Below, piece by piece: positions 1-12,200 of a stretch of DNA of 64,000 bases. Under the pieces are notes generated by a model, which worked only from the letters and a program-made list of their open reading frames with translations, was not told where the DNA came from and did no database searches. The translations under genes and the position numbers were made by a program. Origin of the DNA: Turbatrix aceti (taxonomy: Eukaryota; Nematoda; Chromadorea; Rhabditida; Panagrolaimidae); the NCBI GenBank assembly GCA_963969345.1, contig OZ017766.1:4712001-4776000 (forward strand). The letters are read 5' to 3'. How positions within the stretch are numbered: position 1 is the first letter of the stretch; the number at the start of each line of letters is the position of its first letter.

Positions 1-289
1 AATGTTTGCCTGGCTGGCGGGGGGGGGGGGACTTTAAACAGTGCGCAGCGATGACTCGACGTCACAGATAAGCTGCGCATGATGGCAGCAGCCGCCAAGC
101 TAGAATGACTGGACTGGCTCCCGCCAAAGTACCCGGCCGGCCATTGGGTGCGGCTTCGAGTTTGGTTGGGTAAACAACAAATTAGCTGAGAAACAATGGG
201 CACACGCAACCAACGCCGCAACGCTACAAAAAAACAGACTGATTGCGTGGCTGGCCGACCGACTGATGACCAATTTCTTTTTTTTTCAG
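1..289. other. Non-coding, probably perlecan intron
   Basis: No supported gene. A T-run ending in CAG at 281-289 is a splice acceptor leading into the perlecan exon at 290, so this stretch is probably the 3' part of an intron whose upstream exon lies outside the window. It contains a G homopolymer at about 19-30. Confidence 0.6.
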
Positions 290-3200
290 CCTCGGTGACG
301 TGTCCTGGGAAATCGCCGTCGACCGCGACACGCAGGAAGGCCTTGCCCTCGAAGTCGAGCAGTGCTCGTGCCCCCCTGGCTACGTGGGTCTTTCCTGCGA
401 AGACTGCGCCCCCGGCTACGAACGCAGCGGCCACGGCCCCTACCTCGGAACCTGCGTCCCGATTCGCCAGACACCCCCGCCGCTCCGGACGTGTCCCCCT
501 GGCGCGGTCTCGCCTCAGTCGTCCTACGACGGACAGTGCCAGTGCAAACCCAACTTATCTGGACCGAACTGCGATCAGTGCGCTGCCAGCACGTTCAACT
601 ACCAGCCCGCAAGTCCCTCGGGTTGTCTGCGCTGCTTCTGCTCGGGTGTCACCCACCAGTGCCGGTCGTCGTCGTACAGACGCGCGAACGTGGACATCGA
701 CTATCGCCGAGGAGATCAGGATCAACTCGAGATCTCGACAACCGACGTCCGAAACCCGCTGGTGCCGTCTACGCGTCCGCAGGTTAATTATGGACAGTCG
801 ATCAACTTTGCCAACTTTGAAGAAGCCCGTGGACAGACTCTGTACTGGAAGTTGCCTGCCAAGTTCCTGGGCGACAAGGTGACAGCCTACGGCGGAAAAT
901 TGAGTTTCACCTTCCGCTTCAACGGCGTCGGCGCGATCAACCCTGATCCGGTTGTGCTCATTCGAGGCAACGAGATCACGGTGCAGCACAACCACCGCGG
1001 CCAGCTCTCCCCCGACGTCGATAACACCATCGAAGTCAGCATCACCGAAGACCAGTTTGAGCGCACCGACGGGCAGGCAACGACCCGCGAACACCTCATC
1101 ATGGCCCTCGCTGACCTCGAGGACATCTTCATCAAGGCGACGTACAACGACAACTGCGCGACGTCTGCGCTCATCTCCGTGTCCCTGGAGCACGCTGAGC
1201 CCCACGGCCAGGGTTCTTTGGCACTGGAGGTCGAGCAATGCGACTGCCCGCCCGGCTACGTCGGCACTTCCTGCGAAGACTGCGCACCCGGCTATCGACG
1301 CACCGGCGGAGGACTCTACCTCGGTCTCTGCGAGCCCTGCAACTGCAACGGACACGCCAGCCAGTGCGACGAGGAGTACGGCAACTGCCTCAACTGCCAG
1401 CACAACACGGAGGGCGATCAGTGCGAACGCTGTCTGCCTGGCTTTGAGGGCGACGCGCGTCGCGGCACCCCGCACGACTGCCGGCCAGTCGCGACGAAGC
1501 CGCCCTGCGACTGCAACAATCACTCGCCCCGCGGCTGCGATAGCTATGGTCGTTGTCTGCTCTGCGAGCACAACACAGAGGGTTATCACTGTGAATCTTG
1601 CAAGCGCGGATTCTACGGCGAAGCAACCAAGGGCACGCCGAATGATTGTCTTCCTTGCCCATGCCCGTGAGTTTTTTCTTGCTTTTTGAGCGTCTTTATC
1701 GAGGGCTTCAGAGGCGCTACTGATTGCTACATCGGCAACGACGGAACTGTCAAGTGCCGAAACTGTCCCGCCGGCTTCACCGGTGATCGGTGCGACAAGT
1801 GAGTTCTAAAAAGGACTAAAAAGGGCATTTTTTTGACGGGGGTTGATTTAGGTGCGCTCCGGGATACACGCTCTCTGCGCGCTCCGGCGGACGCAGCTGC
1901 GAGCCCATCGGCCGCTACACACCCGATCGCATCGATTTTGTTGGAGGTTTGTCGTCTTCTTCTTCTTCTTCGAATTCGCTTGCTTCCGACGGCACGCGCA
2001 CCGTGACGTCACCGCCTTCGTCGTACAATCCGCAGCAGCGTCGTCGGCACCGTCGTCGTCGCTATCGCGTGACGACGTCGCGTCGTCTGAAGCGCGTGTG
2101 AGAAGTCGTCGTCGTCGTCGTCGTCGTGCTACTTTTTGTTTAAAAAAAAATCATTTGCTTGTCCGTTGTTGTTTGTGTTGGCTTTAAATGTTCTCTCTCG
2201 CCTGCAAGTGCTCTGCCGGGCACGAGCACACACTCACCACTACCACTGATCGCCGCTGATAACCACCGCCTTTTATGTGCTTTTTTTTTGTGTGCCCTAG
2301 GCACTCTGCTCCATAACTGCCTGATCTACTATATTTTTTGCTTTTTGCTCCAGTTGCACCCAGTCTCCGTTTTTTGTCGCGAATTTATTATTTTTTTTGG
2401 CGTTAATAAATGGTCTGTGTTACCTGGGTTGTTCGCTTGAGCTTTGCTTTGTCGCCTTCGTCGGTCGTCGTCCGAGCACACCACGCTTTGCACTTTTGCC
2501 CACCCACGACACGTACGTGCACGCCTTTTCTTCCCCCACAAGATTCTCATGCTCTTTCCTCTCTGCAGTGCCCCTCCAAGTCGAAATCCACGCCCCGAAG
2601 CAACTCTCCATCAAGCAAGGCGGCCGAGCCAAGTGGACTTGCGTGCCCGTGGGCAAGTACAAGGTACGATACTTTCCTGGACTAATTTTTGTTTCTTCTA
2701 ACTTTTTTACTGGCGCGTGGGAAAAAGCAATTTGGCGATGAAAAGAAAAACAAAACACCCACGAGAACAATTGCAATTGCTTTTTCCTGACCGTCAATTT
2801 TTCTTCCTTCTTTTTTCTGTCTCCTACGCACCTTTTTCAGTCGGACAACGTGACCATTCAATGGTCTCGAATTGGCACGAACGTCTTCCCACCGCACGTG
2901 AAACAGGAAGGCAACACGCTCGTCATCGATCCCGTCTCGCCCTCAGATGCCGGCCAGTACCGATGCACCGGCACGACCGCCAAGGACATTGCCACCGACG
3001 AGGCTCACCTGACGGTCATCCCCGGAACTCCCCCTCAGATCATCTTGACCCCGCCCCACCAGGTGGTTGACATCAACCAGCAGGCTGCGTTTACCTGTGA
3101 GGTGCCCGGTGTGGCCGGATGCGAGATCCGCTGGCACAAGGAGCACATCGGCGGCCCGCTGCCCAACGGCGTCTACCGCCAGGGCAACAGGCTGATCATC

Positions 3201-6200
3201 CGCGTTGCAAAGCCGGAACACGCGGGAACGTACTACTGCTCGGTGCAGACCAATTTCGGAATCGGTCAGTCGAATCCTGGAATTTTGGAGGTGAAGCGCG
3301 AGCCTTGGAGCCCCGAGGCGACGCCGCCCTCCATCGACGCGGAGGTCGGAGATTCCGCCAGATTCCACTGCTTCGTTCGCGCGCTTCCAACAGCCCAGTT
3401 TGCCTGGCGCCGCGAAGACGGACAGCCCCTTGGAGACAAGGTGGACGCGAGCAACGGCTACCTGACCATCCTAGGCGCGCAGGCTGAGCACTCGGGTCGC
3501 TACATCTGCACCGCCACCGACCCCGCTGACCCCAATCACCCCCCGGTCGATGCGAGCCCCGTCCAGCTCAACGTCCGCCAGCACACCGCCCCCCTCGTGC
3601 CCCAGGTAGATCCCCTGGAGCAGACCGTCGACCTCGGTCAGCCCGCCAAGTTCAAGTGCTGGGTGGAAGGCGCGCCCAACGCTCAGCTGCGTTGGTTGGC
3701 TCGCGGCAACCGACCCCTGCCTCCCGGGGCTCGGGACAACAACGGCGAGCTCGTCTTCCCCTCGGTCACCGGCTCGGACACCGGAGAGTACGTTTGCTCC
3801 GTGTTTGACCCGGTCACGAGGAACTACGTCGACTCGCCTCCTGCGAAGCTCGATATTTCGAATGGTATGTTGTTGTTTTTTGGATTCTGTGCAGTTTGTC
3901 AAGAGTCTGAATTGTTTTAGCCCCCGAACCCCCACAAGTCGACCCCCCTCAACAGACGGTGCAGAGCGGCACTCCGGCGACCATCCGCTGCTGGGTGCCC
4001 GGAAACCCGGCGGCCCAGCTCTCATGGGCACGCCGCGGAGGCCACCCGCTGCCTCCTGATGCCTTCGACGACGGCCGCGGCACTCTCAGAATCGACAGCA
4101 CCCAGGCCCTCCACGAAGGAGACTACGAGTGCTCGACACGCCACCCGACCGATCCCCGAGCTCCGCCGCTCGTCTCCCAGCCTTCCCGACTCAACGTCCA
4201 AGAACGTAGGTTTACAAATCACTCAATTTGTTGATTTGTGCACGCACACATGCACATGCACTTTTTGGTTTTTAACCACGTTCATGTTCAGTTGACTTGG
4301 TTTTGTTCAGTTTCTTACGTTATCCTACGTTCGGGGTGGCTTTCAGCTCCACGCGGTCCGCTGACTCCGGTCGTTGACCCTCCGACGCAGACGGTGCCTG
4401 AAAACACGCCTTCGACCGTGAACTGCCATGTACCGGGTCATCCGGACGCGCTGCTCTCATTCACGCGCCACGGAGGACAACCGCTGCCGGCAGGCGCTGT
4501 TGACGACGGTCTCGGCGAGCTTCGCATCGACAGCACCACTGCTGCACACGTCGGGGACTACGAGTGTCACGCCTCGGATCCCACTAACCCCCAGGCACCG
4601 GCAGGCGTGTCTTCACCTGCCCGGATCCTCGTTTCACAGCGTACGCCTTGCGATCTCTTTTTTGGTTGACGCTTTGACACCCTTTGTTGCCTTTTAGCAT
4701 CTCCTGGACCGGAAGTTGATCCGCCGACCCAAACGGTGCCTGAGGATTCGCCATCGTCGATCAGATGCCGGGTTCCGGGAAATGAGCATGCCAGACTTTC
4801 GTTTACGCTTCGCGGAGGACAGCCTCTTCCTCATGGAGCTGTTGACGACGGACGCGGCACGCTCCGCATCGACAGAACCACACCTGCACATGCCGTGGAG
4901 TACGAGTGCCACGCGACTGATCCCACTAACCCACAGGCACCACCCAAGGTTTCCCCACCAGCCAGGATTAATCTTTCACAGCGTACGCCCTCTGTTTTTT
5001 TACGTTTTTTCAGTTTATGTTTCCATTTTGTTGCATTTTAGCATCTCCGGGACCGGAAGTTGATCCACCGATCCAGACAGTTCCTGAGAACTCGCCATCG
5101 TCGATTCGATGCTGGGTCCCCGGAAAACAGGATGCCAGACTTTCGTTTGCACTTCGGGGAGGACAACCCTTGCCTCATGGTGCCGTTGACGACGGCCGCG
5201 GAGGGCTCAGAATTGACAGAACCACTTCGGCACACGCTGTCGAGTACGAGTGCCACGCCAGGGATCCTGCTAACCCCCATGCACCGCCCAAGGTTTCCAC
5301 ACCTGCTAGAATTATCGTTACACCGCGTACGCCCTTAGTTTTTTTTAGTTTTTTTGTTTTATGATCTTGGTTGACCATTTTGTTGACTTTTAGCCACTCC
5401 AGGACCCGAAATCGACCCCGCCGAACAGCGAGTGCCCGAAGGATCTCCTTCGAGGATTCGCTGCTGGGTCACCGGTCAGCCACAAGCCAGACTTGCGTTT
5501 ACCCGTCGCGGAGGACATCCTCTGCCACCTGGCGTCGTTGACGACGGCCAGGGCAACCTCCACATTGCGGAAACACAGTTGTCGCATGCCGGAGAGTACG
5601 AATGTACGGCCACGAACCCCAGCAGACCGGAAGAAGGCCCGCGGGTTTCGTCGCCTTCTAAGTTGGATGTTGATTTGCGTACGTTTAGGTTTCCTTGGTT
5701 TTTCTTTTGTTTTCACTTTGAATGCACTTTTTTTCTGTTTTATTAGCCATTTTGAGCGTTGTATGAACACTCTGCCGCGTTTTCAGCTCCCCCGCAGATT
5801 CACGTGCCCGACGAAGGCGCCCCGCCGCAGCCTGTCGCCACGCCGCCGGTCATCACGGCCAAACGAGGCGAGCCCGCTCGTTTCCACTGCGATGCGAACT
5901 CTGAATCTCCTGCCACGATTCACTGGACCTTCGGATCGGCGAACACTCCGCTCAGAGGCGATGCGTACCAGGATGGAGACGATGTCGTCATCACCGCTGC
6001 CGACGACGCTTCCGCCGGAGAATACTTCTGCACGGCTACCAACCAGTACGGCTCAGGAATTGCCAATCCCGTGAGACTTGTTGTCGTTGACAGTGAGTAT
6101 TTTCTGCTTTTGGCTGTTAGCTGACTTGGGACTTTTTCAGACGAAGAGCCTCCCACAGCCCGCGTCGAGCCGAAGGTCATCAACGCGGATGTCGGCGACC

Positions 6201-9200
6201 GGAAGCAGTTCAAGTGCTACACAACCGGCCTGCCCCCACCCCAGGTGTCATGGACTGGCCCTGACGGTGAATCACTCCCCGAAGGCGTCGTCGATCTCCA
6301 AGACGGCGTCCTGGACATCAGCAACGCCCAGAAGGCCCACGAGGGCACGTACACGTGCAACGCAGTCAACGTCGTCGGCGAGGCGTCCGACACCGGCGTT
6401 CTCAACGTTGGAGGCGATCTCTCGGTCCGCACTGACCCTGTTGGACCCAGAATTTTGTTAACTGTCGGCGAGCCGCTTGAAGTCAAGTGCGAAGCGATCG
6501 GCGATCCCGATCCAGACGTGGAGTGGCTCCACGATCCCGGACCAGAGCGAGGCGATCTTCCGGACGACTTCAAGCCCGTCACGATCAGCGAACAGTTCAT
6601 TCGACATCCTTCGATTGGGCTCCTCAACGCCGGAAAGTACACGTGCAAGGGCTGGAACGCGAAACAGACCGCGACGAAGACCATCGAGGTGGTCGTCGTC
6701 GAGCCGAGTCACGTCGCTACGGTTTCCGTGCTCGGAGGCAGCAATCAGTGGTTCCCGATCGGCGAGTCGAACCAACTCGTCTGCGCTGCCACCGGTCAGG
6801 CACTCATCGACAAGATCGAATGGGCCCGCGTCGACGGCACTCTGCCTCCCGACGTCGAGGATCACAACGAACAGGGCGTGCTGCACTTTGGAACGTTCAA
6901 ACCCTCGTACGCAGGTCAGTACGAGTGCCGCGGCTATCGTAAGAACGAAGTCATCGGCACGAGCGTCGTTCACGTCTTCCCCGAAGACGGCAAGACCGCA
7001 CGCGACGTCGTTCGTGTTGAGATCAGTCCACCGAAAGTTCGCGTCGTCAACGAAGGCGACCAGATCATTCTTGACTGCAACGTTCGAGGTTGGTACATTT
7101 TTTTGAAATGCTGTGCTTTTTTTTTGATTTGAACTAATATTTTTTTGATTTGAACTAACTCAGCCTTGACTAACGACCTTTAGGAAACACAACCGCTGAC
7201 CCGAAAAGTCTTCAGTGGAAGCACTATGTCGGCAGGCTCCGGAAAAGTCATCCTAAAAAGCAGCCAAAGTCGAGTGTCAACGGCCCAGACGACGTCAAGA
7301 AGGGAAATAAAACCCGCAAGCCGGGCAATGGCCTGAAAAGACGGAGAAAGCCCATCTCGCTGAGAGACGTCACCGGTTCCGGAAAGTACCTTCACGTCAA
7401 CGCCGATAACACCACCGCTGGACTCTACACCGTCGTCGTCAACATGACAGACGGCAGAAGCCTGATTGCTGCTCCCATCTGGGTCGTCGTTAAACCGCTA
7501 GGTGCTGTGGATTAATCGGGGGGCTTGATTGAGGTGTCAACAGGTGTAGGAAGAAAATTAGGACTAATCCGGGGACCCGGGGTTGATTGCTGCTTCTTTT
7601 TCACTCATTGAACTGCTTGCGCGGAGTCTAACGCCTCGGTTTGCCGTGCACACACTCACTCGCCTCGCCAAAAAAACCAACCAACAAACAAAGATCTTCG
7701 GACCCAGCCACACCATTTTTTACAGGCAACAGCGGCGAGGTTGTTTACGAGTGGTCCCTCTCGCGAGGAGGCAATCTCATCCGTCAGCTCGGAGATCAGA
7801 GCAGCCTGACCGTCAAGAAAGCCGATCCGACCAACGATTACGGTGTCTACAAGTGCAATGTTGAAAATGCCGACGGCGATAACGTCGGCAGCGCTCAGAC
7901 TGCTGTCAGCGTCGGATTTTCGACGCCTGAAAGTAATAATTGTGGATCGGGGGGATAGGAGGGGCGGGCAGGTGGTAGAAAGGACCGTAGGAGGAGGAAC
8001 GGACGAGGGTTTTTCTCTCCAGGAAAATTTTTAACCGAAAGTTTTTCAGAAGCGGAGCACGCCAAGTTCGAGGAAGAATCCGATGCGGAGCTCGTCTGTC
8101 CAGTCTATGCTGTGCCAGGTTCCGTCGTCACGTGGACCAAGGACGGCGATGAACTGCCCGCCAACGCCGTGCCGAAGGGACATAAGCTTTCGTACGTTTT
8201 TTGTGTTTTGAATTGTTGCGTTCACACATTTGTATTTTTTTAGGGTAACCGATTTCAACGAAGACAGCACGGGTCTATACACGTGCAGCGTGCAAATCGA
8301 CCAGAGCACCGTCGAGGGATACGTGAATGCCATGGTTTACGGTACGTGTGCTTCTGCCAGCTCTGGATAATTGTGTATTTATTTTCAGTTCCCGACACGA
8401 CAATCAAGCTTGTCCTGAACGTGTCCAGCGACAACGTGGCCATCGGCGAACGCGTCTGGCTCGACTGCACGGCATTTGGCGCCCCAGATGCCCAGATCGA
8501 GTTCAGCAAGGTCGGATCGGACGAATTGCCGTCGACTGCCCAGGTAAGAAAAATTTCAGTTTTTTGCAGATTTTTCGCAACAACACAGAGCTTGGGGACG
8601 GGATGCGGGATCTTTTCTCATTTTCATTGCTTCTATCGCTAACACACTGTACTGTCGACTTCGGCTTTCCAGATAACTCGCTGCGATTCTGAGAATCCGG
8701 TAACTTTGACCAAAGTGAGCTTTCTTTCTTTTTTACTTTTTTACTTTTCATGCTTTACTACCGGGCTTTTTTGACTTTCTTCGCCGCCGCGTTTTTCGAC
8801 CCGACCAAACAAACAAATGCGCTTTAGGTGACCGGCAACAGACTGCTCTTCAACTCCGTGACCGAGGAGGACGCCGGCAGGTACGTGTGTCGCGCACACA
8901 CCATCGATGGCACACTCGAGACAAACGCCGAAATCAACGTCGGCTCGACAAAACGTAAGCGAAACCACCAACGCCGATCGCAGCGTCGTCACCAGCGGCG
9001 TCGAGTCAGCGATGATGACGGCACGCCGGTGGTCAGGCAACGTGCCGGAAAAAAGGCGCACCACCGAAATGCCGTTTTCGATGACTGGTTCAACTCGGCA
9101 TAACCTCTCTTACATTAGAAGACGGTGGTGATGCCCGAGACGACTTTTATTCCTTCTTTCTCTCTTTTTTTGGTGCCAGTCCGCTTTTTTTCTTTCTTCT

Positions 9201-12200
9201 TCGTCTTTGCGAAGACGAATCAAGTCCTTGCTCCAAAAGTGCCTCTCCGTCGTTCTCTCCATCCTCGTGTCCGTCAGACTCCTCCGTGACGTGCCCAGTG
9301 ATGTCTTTAACCTTTCCACACACACACACTTTTTTTTCTCTTTTCTTTCGCACGTTTTACTCACAACGCACTGCTGCACTCCACGCAACACTGCCAGCTA
9401 GCTCCCCCGACCCCAAACCGTCCACCCACAACAGTTCCCTCCTCTCCTCACTCACCTGTTGCTTGTTGAACTGCCACTGCGCAGCCACGGTTTGTTTTTT
9501 TGATTTTGTTCATTTCATCATCACCCGTTTGGCTGTGTTGTGCTTTTTTGGCTTTGGTTTTTTTCTCGAACGATTGATACAAATTTTTATTCTTCTTACG
9601 ATTAATTTTTTTATATAATAAACAAAAACAGTTGATTTGACGTGTGCCATTGATTGATCAGTGTCGTTCTTGTTGTCGTCCCCTAAACCGTTTTTTTTTC
9701 ACATTTTTTTGCGTCAGTAACATCCGACCTCAGTTGATGCGCCGTGTAGTGAGTGCCTAGCGGTTGTTTGAATCGTGTGGTGATTGTCTTCTCGAGGAGG
9801 CGGGAACGGCACGGGAAGAGAGAACGGCGCGAACAAACAAACGGCAGCGCACAGCGCATCCGGCCAAAAAGCCTATAAAACAAGCAGCCCCGGGGGTGGA
9901 AGGACTGTCATGCGATGTTGCGATGCGATCGTAAGCTCCTGAACGGTGGAAAACACAGTACACCCCCTGTTGTAGGTGGAGAGTCGTACTCGGTGTCATC
10001 TTCGCTCATTCCCATCGGAAAAAGCGGGAAGGAGGTGAGCGTGGCTCCTTCCCCGGTGTCGGAGGAAGAAGAGACCCCTCCGCCTACTCCTGCAACGACG
10101 ACAACGACTCCAAAGCCAATCGTTCTTCCGGCGCCTGCCGTGACGGAATCCACGGCTCCGGAGCCCAGTCCGCCGGCCAGCGAGGATCCCGGCACCGAAG
10201 TCGCTGCCGAGCCCGCTGCCGTTCCCACCAGCGTCGTCGAGGAGCTCTCGCCGACAGACGAAAGCCAGCACGTCCCGATAGAGGATATCGTACATCCGGC
10301 CCCTCACCTGGCACCTGTCGTCCAGAACGAGGGACAGGAGGCTGTGCTTGAGTGCCCTGTAGCGCGTTTTGCAGACAATGCGGATGCTACCGTAATCTGG
10401 TCTCGCACAGGCGGCGATCTGCCTGAAAACCACCGAATTGAAGGGACCAGACTCGTTTTGCCGTCCGTGGAAAAGAGCACGGAGGGACTCTACCAGTGCA
10501 CAATCTCCCTCCCGAACGGTGTGAATCACATTGCAGTTTCTGACTTCAAAGTCGCAGGTAAAAATGCTTTTTTTGCCTGCGCCGGTCATTTGAGTTATAT
10601 TTTGCAGACTTTGTTCCCATTTTTGACGGAAACGACATCCTGGAACTCCCGCCCCTCCCGGAAGAAGCCTGGCACCACGCCGACGTGGAACTCTCCCTGA
10701 AACCTGCCGGCAAGGACGGCGTCATCCTGCACACCACCAAATCAGACGGCGTCCACGAAGAAGCGCACACGCTGCTCCTTCGCAAGGGAAAAGTCATCTA
10801 CCGGACGTCTGCGGACGGAAAATCCGACGAAGTCGAATCTCGGTCGCCGCTGAGGATGGGCAAATGGGCAAAGGTGCGCTTCCAGGTGGACAGCGCGCAG
10901 AAGCTGCTCACCATCGACTCCGACGAGCCCGTCGTGCATGCCACCGCTTTTCCGGCCGAGACAGTCTTCACCCCGGCGGCGCGGCAGTCGGCTGTCCACC
11001 TCGGAGGCGACCCCGCCCTGCCACCTGGCCACGGATTCGTCGGAACAGTGTCCCGCGTGCTCTTCAACCAGCTTCCCGTCTCGCTGGGCATCGTAGGCAG
11101 CGTGAAGGGCGTCGAAGCGGCCGACGAATGCGCAAATGAACCCTGCCAGAACAATGGGACGTGCGTCGGTGCCAACGCGCACGCCGGGTTCCGCTGCGAT
11201 TGCGGAGACGGCTTCCACGGCGTTGCATGCCAGTTCAGGGGACCTAGCTGTCCTGGGGGCCAGCCTGCGTGCGAGGCCGGCATCTGTGCAGAAGGCCAGC
11301 GCTGTGTGTGTCCTCTTGGCAGATCGGGCGATCGCTGTGAGAGCACAGACGACGTGCGAGAGACCTACGAAGCCCAGGCGTTCCACTTCAACGGCAGGAA
11401 CTCTTTCATCGCTGTTCCTCCTCCCAGGAGCGTTAAGAATTTCACGATCCGGATGAACGTCAAGCCAACTGGCGTCCGGGAGGATCAGATAATCGCCTAT
11501 CTTGGTTCAAATTACAACGCCCACAACGCGGAATTCATGGCGCTCGCTGTCAAAGACGGACGTTTTGTTACGCTTTATCAGAATGGAGGAGGTGAGTTTT
11601 TAGGCTTCTCATTCACGCAAAATTGTCCATTTCAGGAAAAAGCTCGGTGGAGCACACCCTCGATCTGGAGCCGAACAAGGCCTACGACGTGCAAATCGCC
11701 CGCCAAGGCCACATCGCGGAGATCACAGTCAGCGGCCAAAAGTCCACAAACCGAATCCGGACAGTCGCATTCCCGGCCGGCACTTCGCTGTTCCTGGGAG
11801 GCTTTCCGCCGGGCATGAAACCGCGCAAACAGGTTTCATCGCTGCGCTTCTTCGAAGGCTGCATCGCGGGTCTCCAGCTCGACGAGGCCCCGGTCGACGT
11901 CGTCGGTCTCGCTGGTGCCGAAGATATCGGAGGCGTCTTTTCAGGGAATATTGAGCCTTGCCAGGGCTACACGCCGCCGCCCGCGACGACCACCCGGGCT
12001 CCAACTCCTACCACGATTGTTCGATCCGAAAGCCAAGAATCCGCGGGCGGAGGCTGGTCTGCCGAGGAAGAGGAGGACACCGGTGTGATCCTCCAGACCA
12101 TCGATGAGGACGTCGCACTGATTTCTTCGACCACTGAAGAGCCGCTTTCCACCCAGCCTCTCTTGGAAGTGGATTCCGGTGAATTTCTGCCCTCCGAGGC

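Noticed and set aside
2101..2568. A separate gene in the T-rich perlecan intron (frames at 2159-2440 and 2397-2741)
   Set aside because: The frames overlap exon 2569-2663 in its correct reading frame or follow T-runs; they are explained by the perlecan exon.
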